Shown in pieces: positions 8,868-17,275 of a stretch of 57,089 nucleotides of DNA. Each line of letters starts with the position of its first letter. Within the stretch, counting starts at the first letter, position 1. The notes under the pieces were generated by a model, which had not been told where the DNA came from, did not search any database, and saw only the letters and a program-made list of their open reading frames with translations. This stretch comes from BQJU01 sp964015035. GTDB lineage: Bacteria; Bacteroidota; Bacteroidia; Chitinophagales; Saprospiraceae. The position numbers were made by a program, and so were the translations under genes. The DNA lies in NCBI GenBank assembly GCA_964015035.1, contig CAXHCA010000025.1:1-57089 (forward strand). The letters are read 5' to 3'.

Positions 8868-11033
8868 TTACATTTTTTTTAGCAAAATTTTCTCCTGGGT
8901 AAACTTATAGGCTGCTTCCAAAAAGTCCACCATAGCGGGCCATTGCTGGGCTTTTTCAAAGATATTGAGGTAATATTTGTGGGTTTCGATGGTCAGTGCT
9001 TGGCCGTCAAGTTTAGCTGAACTTACAAAACCACCGGTCTCATTTTCTACCTTCTTGTTCAGATTTTCAAGGCCTTCCACCGTATATCCTTCGGGAATCG
9101 TCACTTTAATGGTGTTTTGGTACGAACGGGCGTAAGGCATAAAAAGGTCCTCTTCGCGCTCCATTTCATCTTCTCGAAGGGCGACTTGTCCGCCGATGAG
9201 TTTACCCGCTTCAAAAATCAAGTTTTTTCCGGCTCGTTTGACCAATTCTTCCAGCTGAAAGGATTCCTGCATTTTAAACCGATCATCTTGTGGCAAGCGC
9301 CCCATTTCTTCGACCCGGTAGGTGTCATAAGATTTGATGGTCAAATCCATGTCGCCGCTGGCACTACTCTCAAAGCGCTCCTTTTGTCTTTCTTTGTCTT
9401 CTGCGCGTTTGGCGACCAACTTTTCCCGGAGGATTTCCCGATCTTTTTTTCGAAGCATGGCCTGCTCAATATAGGGGGAGGTGCCAAAATAGGTATTGTC
9501 CTGATCAATAAAATCGTAGTAATTTAAGAGGTCGTTTTGAGGACCGGCTTTATTAAATCCGGTATGGGTAATATCCCGCTCGAGATTGAGCGTTTTCAGG
9601 TCTTCGGAAAAACGGACGGTGGTCAAAGTTTCGGTGCGGTTTTCTTTGTAGTCGGACACTGGCAATTGAATAACTCCAATGGATTCCACATTGTATTTTG
9701 AGTCCAATTCCAGGACGTAAGCCTCGGTACCCTCTAGCTCGGAGGGAATCTTTCCCGCAGTAGTATGGAAGCCAAATATGCTGATGTACATAGGGGTTTT
9801 GAGGTTGACCCTCAACATTAAACTGATTTCGGCTCTTAGCAATAGCTCATCCAAATTGGAAATGGTTCGTGGTACTGCAGCCACAAGATCAAAGTCAATA
9901 TCTTGTGATTTAAGAAAAGAACCAAACTGGTTGATGAAACCCTCTTCATCCATGAAACCACCGAAGCCGAGAGGGAGCATCGAAACATAGCCTTCCTGAT
10001 AAAACATCAAGGGCTCTATTTTAGAAATCAATTCCCGGTGGCGAATAAAATAGTAGGCTTCCTGAACGGCTTCAGTTTTCGATTTCACGCCCTTCTCCTT
10101 GAGGTGACTATTGATGGAGCGCACATCGCTTTTAAAGGAAAAGTGGTTCGAAAAATAATTCAGCACTTCTTCTTTAGGCACTACTTTTTTTACCTCCCCT
10201 TTTTTACCAATAAAAGCCTCTACGTGTCGTTCTATCCAGTTGTTGCGAGCATAAATCACCTGAAATTTGACAATTGGGAGCACCCGGCGGGCAAAGAACC
10301 AACGTTGGTCCTTGCGTTTTTTTCGGTCTTTATCCACCAAGCTATAGATGGTCGCTTTGCGGCTGCTGTTATCGGCCACGGTGAGCTCGGGAGCTCCGTG
10401 CAGGGAGTTAAAATTGATGAAAAAATCGCGGCCCACCTGAAATTCAAGCTTCTGTTCCACGATGGGGTATTCGCTGCTCAGGGTGGCAATGATGGGCTCA
10501 AAAATGTATTCAGCCGTTACCCGGAAAGGCTCGTAAATGTAGTAGTAATAATCAATGATATCGCCTACTTCCAAATCAGGCACAGCAATTTTCTTCAGGG
10601 TCTCCTGGTCGTCATTTTTGATGTCAACGGCATCCTCCAGGTCAATTTCTTTCTCCTGTCCATTGCTTTTGATCACCTTCACGCCGGCAAAAACCCTTCC
10701 GCCCTTGCGGGAAAACCCCTTGGTGACCTTAAATTTTTCAGCGAAAGAAAACTCGGAGTAGTATTCTACTGCCGATTTGTCCAGCAGTTTGATCCGCTTT
10801 CTGGTCGATTCGCTGTAATCAACCAAACGGGTGGTGCCTCCGTATTCATAGTTGTATTCCTGATAGAGAATGACGGCCGATTCATTGGCCCATTTCTCCG
10901 GAATATCCGTAACTTTTTGGTAAGGATCTGTGGGGTGCCAGAATTTTTCCTTGATTTCTCGCATCACTTTACTCTGCGCCTGGATGGAAAAACCGATGCC
11001 GATCAGGCAAAGTACTAAGCCTAATTTTTTCAT
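8868..11033 (-). CDS. DUF3857-type exported protein with a catalytically dead transglutaminase-like domain
   Basis: A 721-aa protein with signal peptide MKKLGLVLCLIGIGFSIQAQ. Residues about 40-250 look like the DUF3857 beta-sandwich (LYQEYNYEYGG, IDYYYYIYEPF). The middle part aligns by pattern with the transglutaminase region of its upstream neighbour: GFGGFMDEEGFINQFGSFLK lies where GDCKGMANLTKNMLQLAG is found next door. No Cys occurs outside the signal peptide, so the catalytic nucleophile is absent. The C-terminal 120 residues resemble the DUF3858-like beta domain (TIKVTIPEGYTVEGLENL). It sits 42 bp after one active-looking paralogue and 20 bp before a third transglutaminase, so a binding or regulatory role in the same complex is plausible but unproven. 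Confidence 0.75.
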   Translation of the reverse strand: MKKLGLVLCLIGIGFSIQAQSKVMREIKEKFWHPTDPYQKVTDIPEKWANESAVILYQEYNYEYGGTTRLVDYSESTRKRIKLLDKSAVEYYSEFSFAEKFKVTKGFSRKGGRVFAGVKVIKSNGQEKEIDLEDAVDIKNDDQETLKKIAVPDLEVGDIIDYYYYIYEPFRVTAEYIFEPIIATLSSEYPIVEQKLEFQVGRDFFINFNSLHGAPELTVADNSSRKATIYSLVDKDRKKRKDQRWFFARRVLPIVKFQVIYARNNWIERHVEAFIGKKGEVKKVVPKEEVLNYFSNHFSFKSDVRSINSHLKEKGVKSKTEAVQEAYYFIRHRELISKIEPLMFYQEGYVSMLPLGFGGFMDEEGFINQFGSFLKSQDIDFDLVAAVPRTISNLDELLLRAEISLMLRVNLKTPMYISIFGFHTTAGKIPSELEGTEAYVLELDSKYNVESIGVIQLPVSDYKENRTETLTTVRFSEDLKTLNLERDITHTGFNKAGPQNDLLNYYDFIDQDNTYFGTSPYIEQAMLRKKDREILREKLVAKRAEDKERQKERFESSASGDMDLTIKSYDTYRVEEMGRLPQDDRFKMQESFQLEELVKRAGKNLIFEAGKLIGGQVALREDEMEREEDLFMPYARSYQNTIKVTIPEGYTVEGLENLNKKVENETGGFVSSAKLDGQALTIETHKYYLNIFEKAQQWPAMVDFLEAAYKFTQEKILLKKM

Positions 11034-11075
11034 TTGATGGTTATTTGAAACTTGGAATTTTGCTATAAAAAAGGG

Positions 11076-13004
11076 CTACTTGCGTTCCAATACGATTTGC
11101 TCTTGGTAGATCTCGCCTAGTTTTTTGATGCAGTCGTTCCAATAGTTGAAATCTTTCTTGCGAATCACGGCCTTATCAAGGGTGATGACTTTTTGGTAAA
11201 TGATTTTTTTATCGGCGGCTTTAAAGTCAACGGTAAAGGAAAAATCATCGTGTTTTTCCGCTAAGCCTTCCGGCAAATAGGAGACCTCGTAACCTTCCGG
11301 TAAAGTAATTTCCGTCTCTACCTCTAGTTTTATTTTATGGTTGACGAGATAATCGGTCTTTCGCTCTTCTTCAAATTTAAACTGCTCAAACTCCTTATAA
11401 TAATCTACATCGAGGTATAGCTCATCGCCAAAGCTGGAAATGGCGTGGTCCTGCTGAAAATCATAGGCAATGCGGAAGAGTTGATCCCGATTGTTGATGT
11501 CAGAGGTTTCCATATTGGAAATGCGGAGGTTTTTGTCGTCTTGCGTAATATAAGTCTTCAGTGCATCTTCCAGCCGATCGGTTTCCATTTGGTTGACTGT
11601 GTACAACAAATCGGTTTTACTTTCTCCATTAAAGGTATGCTCTGCATTTCCCGTGAGGGTTTCCCCCGAAATGTTGAGTTGCCGGTAAATGCGCTCCACA
11701 TTGTTGTCGATGGTCATCATGGGGACCTTCGCCAAGATGAAGTTTTCACCGTCTTCAATCAAGGCTTCTTTGCCTTGGATGCGTTCTGCGTAATCAGTAA
11801 AGGCATTGTATTTTTCGGTCGGATCGAGGAAATATTGTTGGCCATCCAAAAAGACAGAACAAATCATGTGGTTGTCGACCACCAACGATGGCAAGGAGTA
11901 ATCATAAGCAATACGCTTGGTACCAATCCAGGTGAGGCGCGCATCAAACCCGGCCAGTTGCAACATATTTTTTGTCAAATTGGCCATCCCCTTGCAGTCG
12001 CCGTATTTGTTTTGAAACACGGATTGGCAAGCTTCGGGTTGGAATCCGGCAATGCCATCTTCAAAGGCGATATACCGAACATTGTCCTGCACCCAATAAT
12101 AAATCGCTTTTAGTTTATCAATATCTGTTTCGGCTTTTGCGGTGAGCTCAGCCACTTTTTCCTTAAGGGGTTCTGGATCATCCTTCATTCCATCTACCAG
12201 GCTCTTGTACCAGCGATAGAGGTCTTTGGTGGAGCTGAAAAGCTGTTGCTTTTTCCCGTTTTGGGTGTAACTTTTGGCAATGACCACCAGGTGTGGATAC
12301 AAATACGAAGGGCCGGGAGCACGTTCCTCCTTGGCCTGACTAGCCAAATCCTTGGCGTTGTATGTGTAGATGTCGGCATCCAACTTGGCATCGTAGGTCA
12401 CCGTTTTAGAGATGTCATATCCTTTAAAATTCATTTCCTTCAACTCCATATTCAGCCAGCGGGGAATGATAAATTGGACCTCTTTCTTTTGAATAGGATA
12501 GAGCGAAGTGAAATAAATGCGGGTGAAATATTTGATATCCTTATAGTGTTTGTCAAAATTGACTTGGTATTGAAACCCTTGCTGGGGGAAATCTAGCCCA
12601 AAATAAACCACCCGGGCATCCGAATAGAAATAGTCGGAATTGTTAAAATACTCATCTTTGGGAAAGATGGTCTTACGCCTTTTATTTCGATAATAAACCT
12701 CTACAGATTCCACGGCGGATTCGGCATCGTAAAATTTGGCAACCGGCATGTTGTAATCTTGTGCGATGCACATCAACGTTTCTTTCGTTTGTTCGGTGAC
12801 GGTGACCTTCTCATTTTTTTCATCAAAATCAAAAGTATACACCTCCCGGCAGTCAAGCGCTGCTATTTCGTCATCATCATAAACGGATTTTAATTGCTTG
12901 GCCTGCTCAATTTCCTCAGAGGTTGGGTCGACATTTCTTTGCGCAGTGATTGGAAAAAAACAGATAGTGGAAAAGAGGAGCGTCAAAAAAAGATCAATTC
13001 TCAT
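11076..13004 (-). CDS. DUF3857 and transglutaminase domain exported protein
   Basis: A 642-aa protein with signal peptide ending near FPITAQ. DUF3857 occupies about residues 55-225. The transglutaminase core is at about 285-420: Cys in QNKYGDCKGMANLTKNML, His in VVDNHMICSVFL, Asp in YFLDPTEKYN, so the triad is complete. A C-terminal beta domain (about 530-640; EITLPEGYEVSYLPEG) is shared with the next gene. This is a common Bacteroidota architecture, exported and presumed to act on peptides or peptidoglycan crosslinks; no substrate is established. It is the first gene of the minus-strand set running to 7657. A TATTTTTG -10-like box (complement of 13147-13154) lies upstream, without a good -33 partner. 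Confidence 0.85.
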   Translation of the reverse strand: MRIDLFLTLLFSTICFFPITAQRNVDPTSEEIEQAKQLKSVYDDDEIAALDCREVYTFDFDEKNEKVTVTEQTKETLMCIAQDYNMPVAKFYDAESAVESVEVYYRNKRRKTIFPKDEYFNNSDYFYSDARVVYFGLDFPQQGFQYQVNFDKHYKDIKYFTRIYFTSLYPIQKKEVQFIIPRWLNMELKEMNFKGYDISKTVTYDAKLDADIYTYNAKDLASQAKEERAPGPSYLYPHLVVIAKSYTQNGKKQQLFSSTKDLYRWYKSLVDGMKDDPEPLKEKVAELTAKAETDIDKLKAIYYWVQDNVRYIAFEDGIAGFQPEACQSVFQNKYGDCKGMANLTKNMLQLAGFDARLTWIGTKRIAYDYSLPSLVVDNHMICSVFLDGQQYFLDPTEKYNAFTDYAERIQGKEALIEDGENFILAKVPMMTIDNNVERIYRQLNISGETLTGNAEHTFNGESKTDLLYTVNQMETDRLEDALKTYITQDDKNLRISNMETSDINNRDQLFRIAYDFQQDHAISSFGDELYLDVDYYKEFEQFKFEEERKTDYLVNHKIKLEVETEITLPEGYEVSYLPEGLAEKHDDFSFTVDFKAADKKIIYQKVITLDKAVIRKKDFNYWNDCIKKLGEIYQEQIVLERK

Positions 13005-13180
13005 AGGTTATTTGAAAATTTTGGGATGACTGAGTGCCCCGAAACGGAGAATACCCAGCGGGTACTCAAAAGAGGGAACGCTTCAGTGGTGGGATAACCA
13101 CCAAATTCTAATTTCAGCGTGCTTCTTGCGTAGCAACTTTACAATACAAAAATAGGGTTTTTCTGCAAAACTTTCTTTTT

Positions 13181-15718
13181 CTAGACTTCTTTCCTCAGCA
13201 CTTCCAATGGCGGCAGGTTCACTACTTCACGGCTGTTAAACAAGCCGATTAGTACAGTCAAGCCCGTGATCAATATAAATATGATGAGGATTGGCCATAA
13301 ATTTGGTGTGTAGGGGATTTCCAATTGGAAAACGGCCAGTAGCCAGGTGCCACCAATGGCCAAAATCAATCCGGTGAAGGTGGCCAGGCTACCCAGCAAC
13401 AGGTATTCCAGGGCATTGATCCAGAGAATTTGTCGACGGCTTGCGCCAAGGGTACGCAATAATACGCTTTCGCGGATACGCTGATATTTGCTCAAACTTA
13501 CCGAACTGATCAATACCAAAATACCGGTGAGAATACTGAATAAAGCCATAAATCGGATCACAAAGGAAACCTTTCCGAGTACTTCATCTACACTCCGTAA
13601 AATTTGCGTCAGATCAATGACGGAAACATTGGGGAATTGTTGTACAAGCTTGCGCTGAAAGGTCGCCGATTGTGCTTCGGATTCCGTACGGGTCACCACC
13701 ACATGAAATTGAGGGGCCTGTTCCAAAACGCCGGTTGGAAAAACCACCATAAAATTGGTTTGCACTCGATTAAAATCGACCTCGCGGATGCTGGAAACTA
13801 CCGTCTCAATGGGCGTGCCTTGAACGTTAAAAACCAATTTGGTGCCAGGTTCGGCTTGCATGGCTTTCGCAATGTTATCAGCCAAGGAGACATAGATGGT
13901 GCCGTCATCTGGTTTGTCGCCGTGCCATTCGCCCTGCACAATAGTTTCTGAATCAATCAGTGTGTCGCGATAGGTGACGCGATATTCCCGATTGTAGGGC
14001 CAGTCGCGCACCTCGGTGGTGGTATCTTGTAAATGGGTGATTTTATCAATCCCATCGATGGATTCCAGTCGCATGGTCACAATAGGCACTTGTTGGATCA
14101 ATGGTAAATCGTTGGCGGAGGTGAGTTGAGCCACACCTTCTTTTTGGGAAGATTGAATATCGAATAAGATCATATTGGGGCGGTTTCCACTCCCGGAAAT
14201 GCGCACCTGATCGAGCAATAAATCTCGTGTAAAAAATAGCGTCGTCAATAAAGCGGTGCCCAAGCCAATGGACACCATTAGCATTAAGGTCTGGTTATTG
14301 GGACGGTATAAATTGGCTAAACTCTGCCGCCAGATGTAACTCAAATGACTTGGAAAAAAGCGCCGTACCGACCAGCGAATTAGTTGAGCAATGCCCGCCA
14401 GCAGCAAAAATGCCGCGGCTAAAGCACTAGGGAAGGTAATGGCCTCGATGCCTCCTCCCGTCTGGAAAAAGGTAAAACCCATCACTAACAGAAAGATTAG
14501 GGCGTATACCCCCAATTGCAGGGGATCGAAGCCGGAAGACTGCTGTTCCACCTCCGCCCGCAGAGCTCGCAAAGGACTTACCTTGCGAATGCCAAGCAAT
14601 GGGACCAAGGCAAAAAGAATGGCAATGCCTAATCCGGTAACCACGCCCTGAATAATAGCGATCCAAGAAATGTCCCGGCTGACGTTACTGACCGGTAGGA
14701 AGTCGTCTAGGACCAATGGCAGCACCAATTGCAGTAGCGTACCCGCTATTGCGCCGATGAGGGCCCCCACCAATCCCATGGCGGTAATCTGTAGCAAATA
14801 GATCAAAAATGCCTGCCGGCCACTGGCGCCCAGACACCGCAGCACGGCTACAGTAGACAGTTTATCTTTGACATAGATATTTACGGCGCTGGCCACCCCA
14901 ATACATCCCAATAACAGAGCAATGAATCCCACCAGATTGAGAAATGTATTCAAATTGCCAAAAGCTCGGCTCAGGCTACGCTTGCGTTCTCCCACGGTCT
15001 CGGCTCTGGTATCTGCTGCTTTGAGTGCCAATTCGTGGGTATCTACCCAGGTATCGGTATCAAATCCTTCCGGTAATTTGTAGAAATACTGGTATTCAAT
15101 GCGACTACCTCTTTGTACCAAGCCGGTTTTTTCCAGCCAATCGATGGGAATCATGACCAGTGGAGCCACCGAAGAAGTGATCCCGGCCCGTCCGGGACTG
15201 GAATTGAGTTGCCCCGCAATTAAAAAACTGACTTCGCCTACTCGGATGCTATCGCCTACCTGTAGGTCAAATTGCAGCATCATTGTTTTGTCAACCAGTG
15301 CTTGCGGCCCCGACCGGAAGGATTGATAGGCCTCAGCCGGTTCCGTCAGGACCTGCCCGTAAAAAGGGTAGTCTCCTGCCATGGCCCGGATATAAGCCAA
15401 TCGTGTAGCATTGGATTTTGGGAAGTAGGCCATGGAGACAAAATTAACGGAGCTGGCTTGCTCCCCTTCCAGGCTGTCAATGACCTCACGCAGACTATCT
15501 GGCATCGGTTGCGTGCTTTCCAGCTGCAAGTCTGCACCAAGTAGACTTCGGGCTTCCCGGTTGATGTCCTTTTGTAGGTTCTCACTAAAAGAATTGATGG
15601 CCACCAGAGCGGCAATACCCACGATAATTGAGGAGATAAACAGCAATAAGCGACCGCGGTTCCGTCGGGTATCGCGCCAAGCCATTTTTAATAACCAGGA
15701 AAAGGGAGCTTTCTTCAA
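13181..15718 (-). CDS. FtsX/YbbP-type ABC transporter permease
   Basis: An 845-aa inner-membrane protein of the MacB/FtsX superfamily. It has an N-terminal membrane segment after WRDTRRNRGR (about 20-45), a large extracytoplasmic MacB-like domain, a block of membrane segments at about 255-380 (LVGFIALLLGCIGVASAVNIYV), two more around 405-445, a second extracytoplasmic domain, and a C-terminal block of three (FMALFSILTGILVLISSVSL onward). This duplicated layout matches the long YbbP class. These permeases normally pair with a YbbA/LolD ATPase and do mechanotransmission or lipid/lipoprotein extraction rather than import. No ATPase gene adjoins it here, so the partner must be elsewhere. It is divergent from the antiporter gene. 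Confidence 0.85.
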   Translation of the reverse strand: MKKAPFSWLLKMAWRDTRRNRGRLLLFISSIIVGIAALVAINSFSENLQKDINREARSLLGADLQLESTQPMPDSLREVIDSLEGEQASSVNFVSMAYFPKSNATRLAYIRAMAGDYPFYGQVLTEPAEAYQSFRSGPQALVDKTMMLQFDLQVGDSIRVGEVSFLIAGQLNSSPGRAGITSSVAPLVMIPIDWLEKTGLVQRGSRIEYQYFYKLPEGFDTDTWVDTHELALKAADTRAETVGERKRSLSRAFGNLNTFLNLVGFIALLLGCIGVASAVNIYVKDKLSTVAVLRCLGASGRQAFLIYLLQITAMGLVGALIGAIAGTLLQLVLPLVLDDFLPVSNVSRDISWIAIIQGVVTGLGIAILFALVPLLGIRKVSPLRALRAEVEQQSSGFDPLQLGVYALIFLLVMGFTFFQTGGGIEAITFPSALAAAFLLLAGIAQLIRWSVRRFFPSHLSYIWRQSLANLYRPNNQTLMLMVSIGLGTALLTTLFFTRDLLLDQVRISGSGNRPNMILFDIQSSQKEGVAQLTSANDLPLIQQVPIVTMRLESIDGIDKITHLQDTTTEVRDWPYNREYRVTYRDTLIDSETIVQGEWHGDKPDDGTIYVSLADNIAKAMQAEPGTKLVFNVQGTPIETVVSSIREVDFNRVQTNFMVVFPTGVLEQAPQFHVVVTRTESEAQSATFQRKLVQQFPNVSVIDLTQILRSVDEVLGKVSFVIRFMALFSILTGILVLISSVSLSKYQRIRESVLLRTLGASRRQILWINALEYLLLGSLATFTGLILAIGGTWLLAVFQLEIPYTPNLWPILIIFILITGLTVLIGLFNSREVVNLPPLEVLRKEV

Positions 15719-15840
15719 AATGAGGCGGTATTGGTTTGTTGATCCGTTCGATTCAAAGAATAAAAACGCCTGAACTAAAAAGAGGTTGTGGATTTATGCG
15801 CAGTTCCCTTAAAAAGTTGGTACTTGGGGGAAAACGCTGA

Positions 15841-15871
15841 TTTGCCAAAGATGGAAAAAGTTTTACTTTTG
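15841..15871 (+). promoter_or_regulatory. Bacteroidota-type promoter for the Ca2+/Na+ antiporter
   Basis: TTTG (15841-15844), a 19-nt spacer, and TACTTTTG (15864-15871) fit the -33/-7 consensus TTTG-N19-TAnnTTTG of the primary sigma factor of Bacteroidota. The start codon is 42 nt further on. Confidence 0.7.
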
Positions 15872-15912
15872 CCAACTGTGACTAAAGCAAGAGAACGGGG
15901 TCAAAAGAAGAT

Positions 15913-16845
15913 ATGGATATACTAATGTACGTTGGGCTGTTTGTCATTTCATTGCTGGTGCTACTCAAGGCATCAGATTGGTTTGTGGATGCGGCAGAAG
16001 CAATTGGGCTTTCTTTGGGGATCTCCCCATTTATCATTGGCGTCACCATTGTTGCTTTTGGTACGTCCTTGCCGGAATTGGCTACCTCAATTGCCGCCGT
16101 TTTTAGCGGTAATTCGGAGATCGTGGTGGGTAATGTCGTTGGGTCTAATATTACAAATATTGCCCTGGTTCTGGGATTGGTAGCCGTTTATGGCAAGCAC
16201 ATTGAATTGGAGTACAACATCTGGCATATTGATATGCCTTACCTCTGGGGATCAGCCTTCCTACTTTGGTTTACATTAAAAGATTTCCATTTTTCTCTTT
16301 TTGAAGCGTTGCTTTTTGTGGCGGGTATCGTCATTTTCTTGGGGTATTCGTTTAAAGGAGATGACCTCGCCAATAAAATTGAAAAACAGGCCACCACCTG
16401 GAAAAGTTACGCCAAGTTGATAGGAGGGGGACTTTTGGTGTGGCTGGCAGCCGATTATACCATTGAGGCTATTTCCGGCTTATCGGAACTGGCAGGTATT
16501 GACCCTGAAATTATCGCCCTTTCTGCGGTGGCGCTGGGGACTTCACTTCCCGAAGTGATCGTTAGTCTAAATGCGGCCCGCAAAGGGAAAACGGCCATGG
16601 CGGTGGGTAATGTGCTGGGGTCCAATATTTTTAACACCTATGTGGTGATGTCAATTCCTTCTTTTTTTGGCACATTGGTGATTCCCGAAAATATCGTCGA
16701 TTATTTCCTCCCATTGATGATTGTCCTTACCGTTTTATTCGGAATCATGTCTAATAATAAGAAAATAACCCGGTGGGAAGGTCTGCTTTTACTCATCTTT
16801 TATATCCTTTATTTTGGGGAAATAATCAGGAGAACGGTAGTTTGA
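15913..16845 (+). CDS. yrbG: Calcium/sodium antiporter (CaCA family, YrbG-like)
   Basis: A 310-aa polytopic membrane protein with about ten membrane segments in two inverted halves. Each half carries the alpha-repeat signature: GTSLPELATSIAAVFSGNSE with GNVVGSNITN in the first, and GTSLPEVIVSLNAARKGKTA with GNVLGSNIFN in the second. The acidic residue in each GTSLPE motif is the ion ligand known for this family. It exchanges cytosolic Ca2+ for external Na+ or H+. Length and motifs match bacterial YrbG closely. It is transcribed alone from the promoter at 15841. Confidence 0.9.
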   Translation: MDILMYVGLFVISLLVLLKASDWFVDAAEAIGLSLGISPFIIGVTIVAFGTSLPELATSIAAVFSGNSEIVVGNVVGSNITNIALVLGLVAVYGKHIELEYNIWHIDMPYLWGSAFLLWFTLKDFHFSLFEALLFVAGIVIFLGYSFKGDDLANKIEKQATTWKSYAKLIGGGLLVWLAADYTIEAISGLSELAGIDPEIIALSAVALGTSLPEVIVSLNAARKGKTAMAVGNVLGSNIFNTYVVMSIPSFFGTLVIPENIVDYFLPLMIVLTVLFGIMSNNKKITRWEGLLLLIFYILYFGEIIRRTVV

Positions 16846-17275
16846 TTTTAGGGAACGGTAGTGTTTTTGAATTATTAGGAAAAAAAATATGTGAGCAAAA
16901 GGATGCATGCTATGCTAAAACTACCTATATTTATGCTATCAAATCCCCCCTCCCGAGGCAATCGGCTTTAAACGTACTATGGTATAATACATTTTTTCAA
17001 CACACCTAGACAGTGCCTGTGTTCCCAACTTCGCGCCTTGACCCATAATGGTTTCATGGCTTCAAATCCTGCGATTAGCAACTTCTGCGGCGAGAAACTT
17101 TCTTGAACAAGTTTTAAGTATCTGATTGTAATGATCAGTATTAAAAGCGTTTACAGCAAAGTAAAGTTAGGTTGTCCAAACCCTTTTACAATTATAAACG
17201 CTTTGAGTTTTAAGTGAACTTCAGAAGGGAAAATAGTAAGTTCATTTTAGAACATATTATTAACACCAACATACT
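16846..17275. other. Gene-free region before a T9SS gene; 10-bp inverted repeat
   Basis: No gene is supported. AAAGCGTTTA (17144-17153) and TAAACGCTTT (17195-17204) form a perfect inverted repeat with a 41-nt loop about 70 bp before the next start codon, which could be an operator or an mRNA leader stem. No classical terminator follows the antiporter gene. Confidence 0.45.

Noticed and set aside
10038..11018. 326-codon plus-strand open frame
   Set aside because: It lies wholly antisense to the DUF3857-like gene, which has a signal peptide and domain matches; the plus frame has none.
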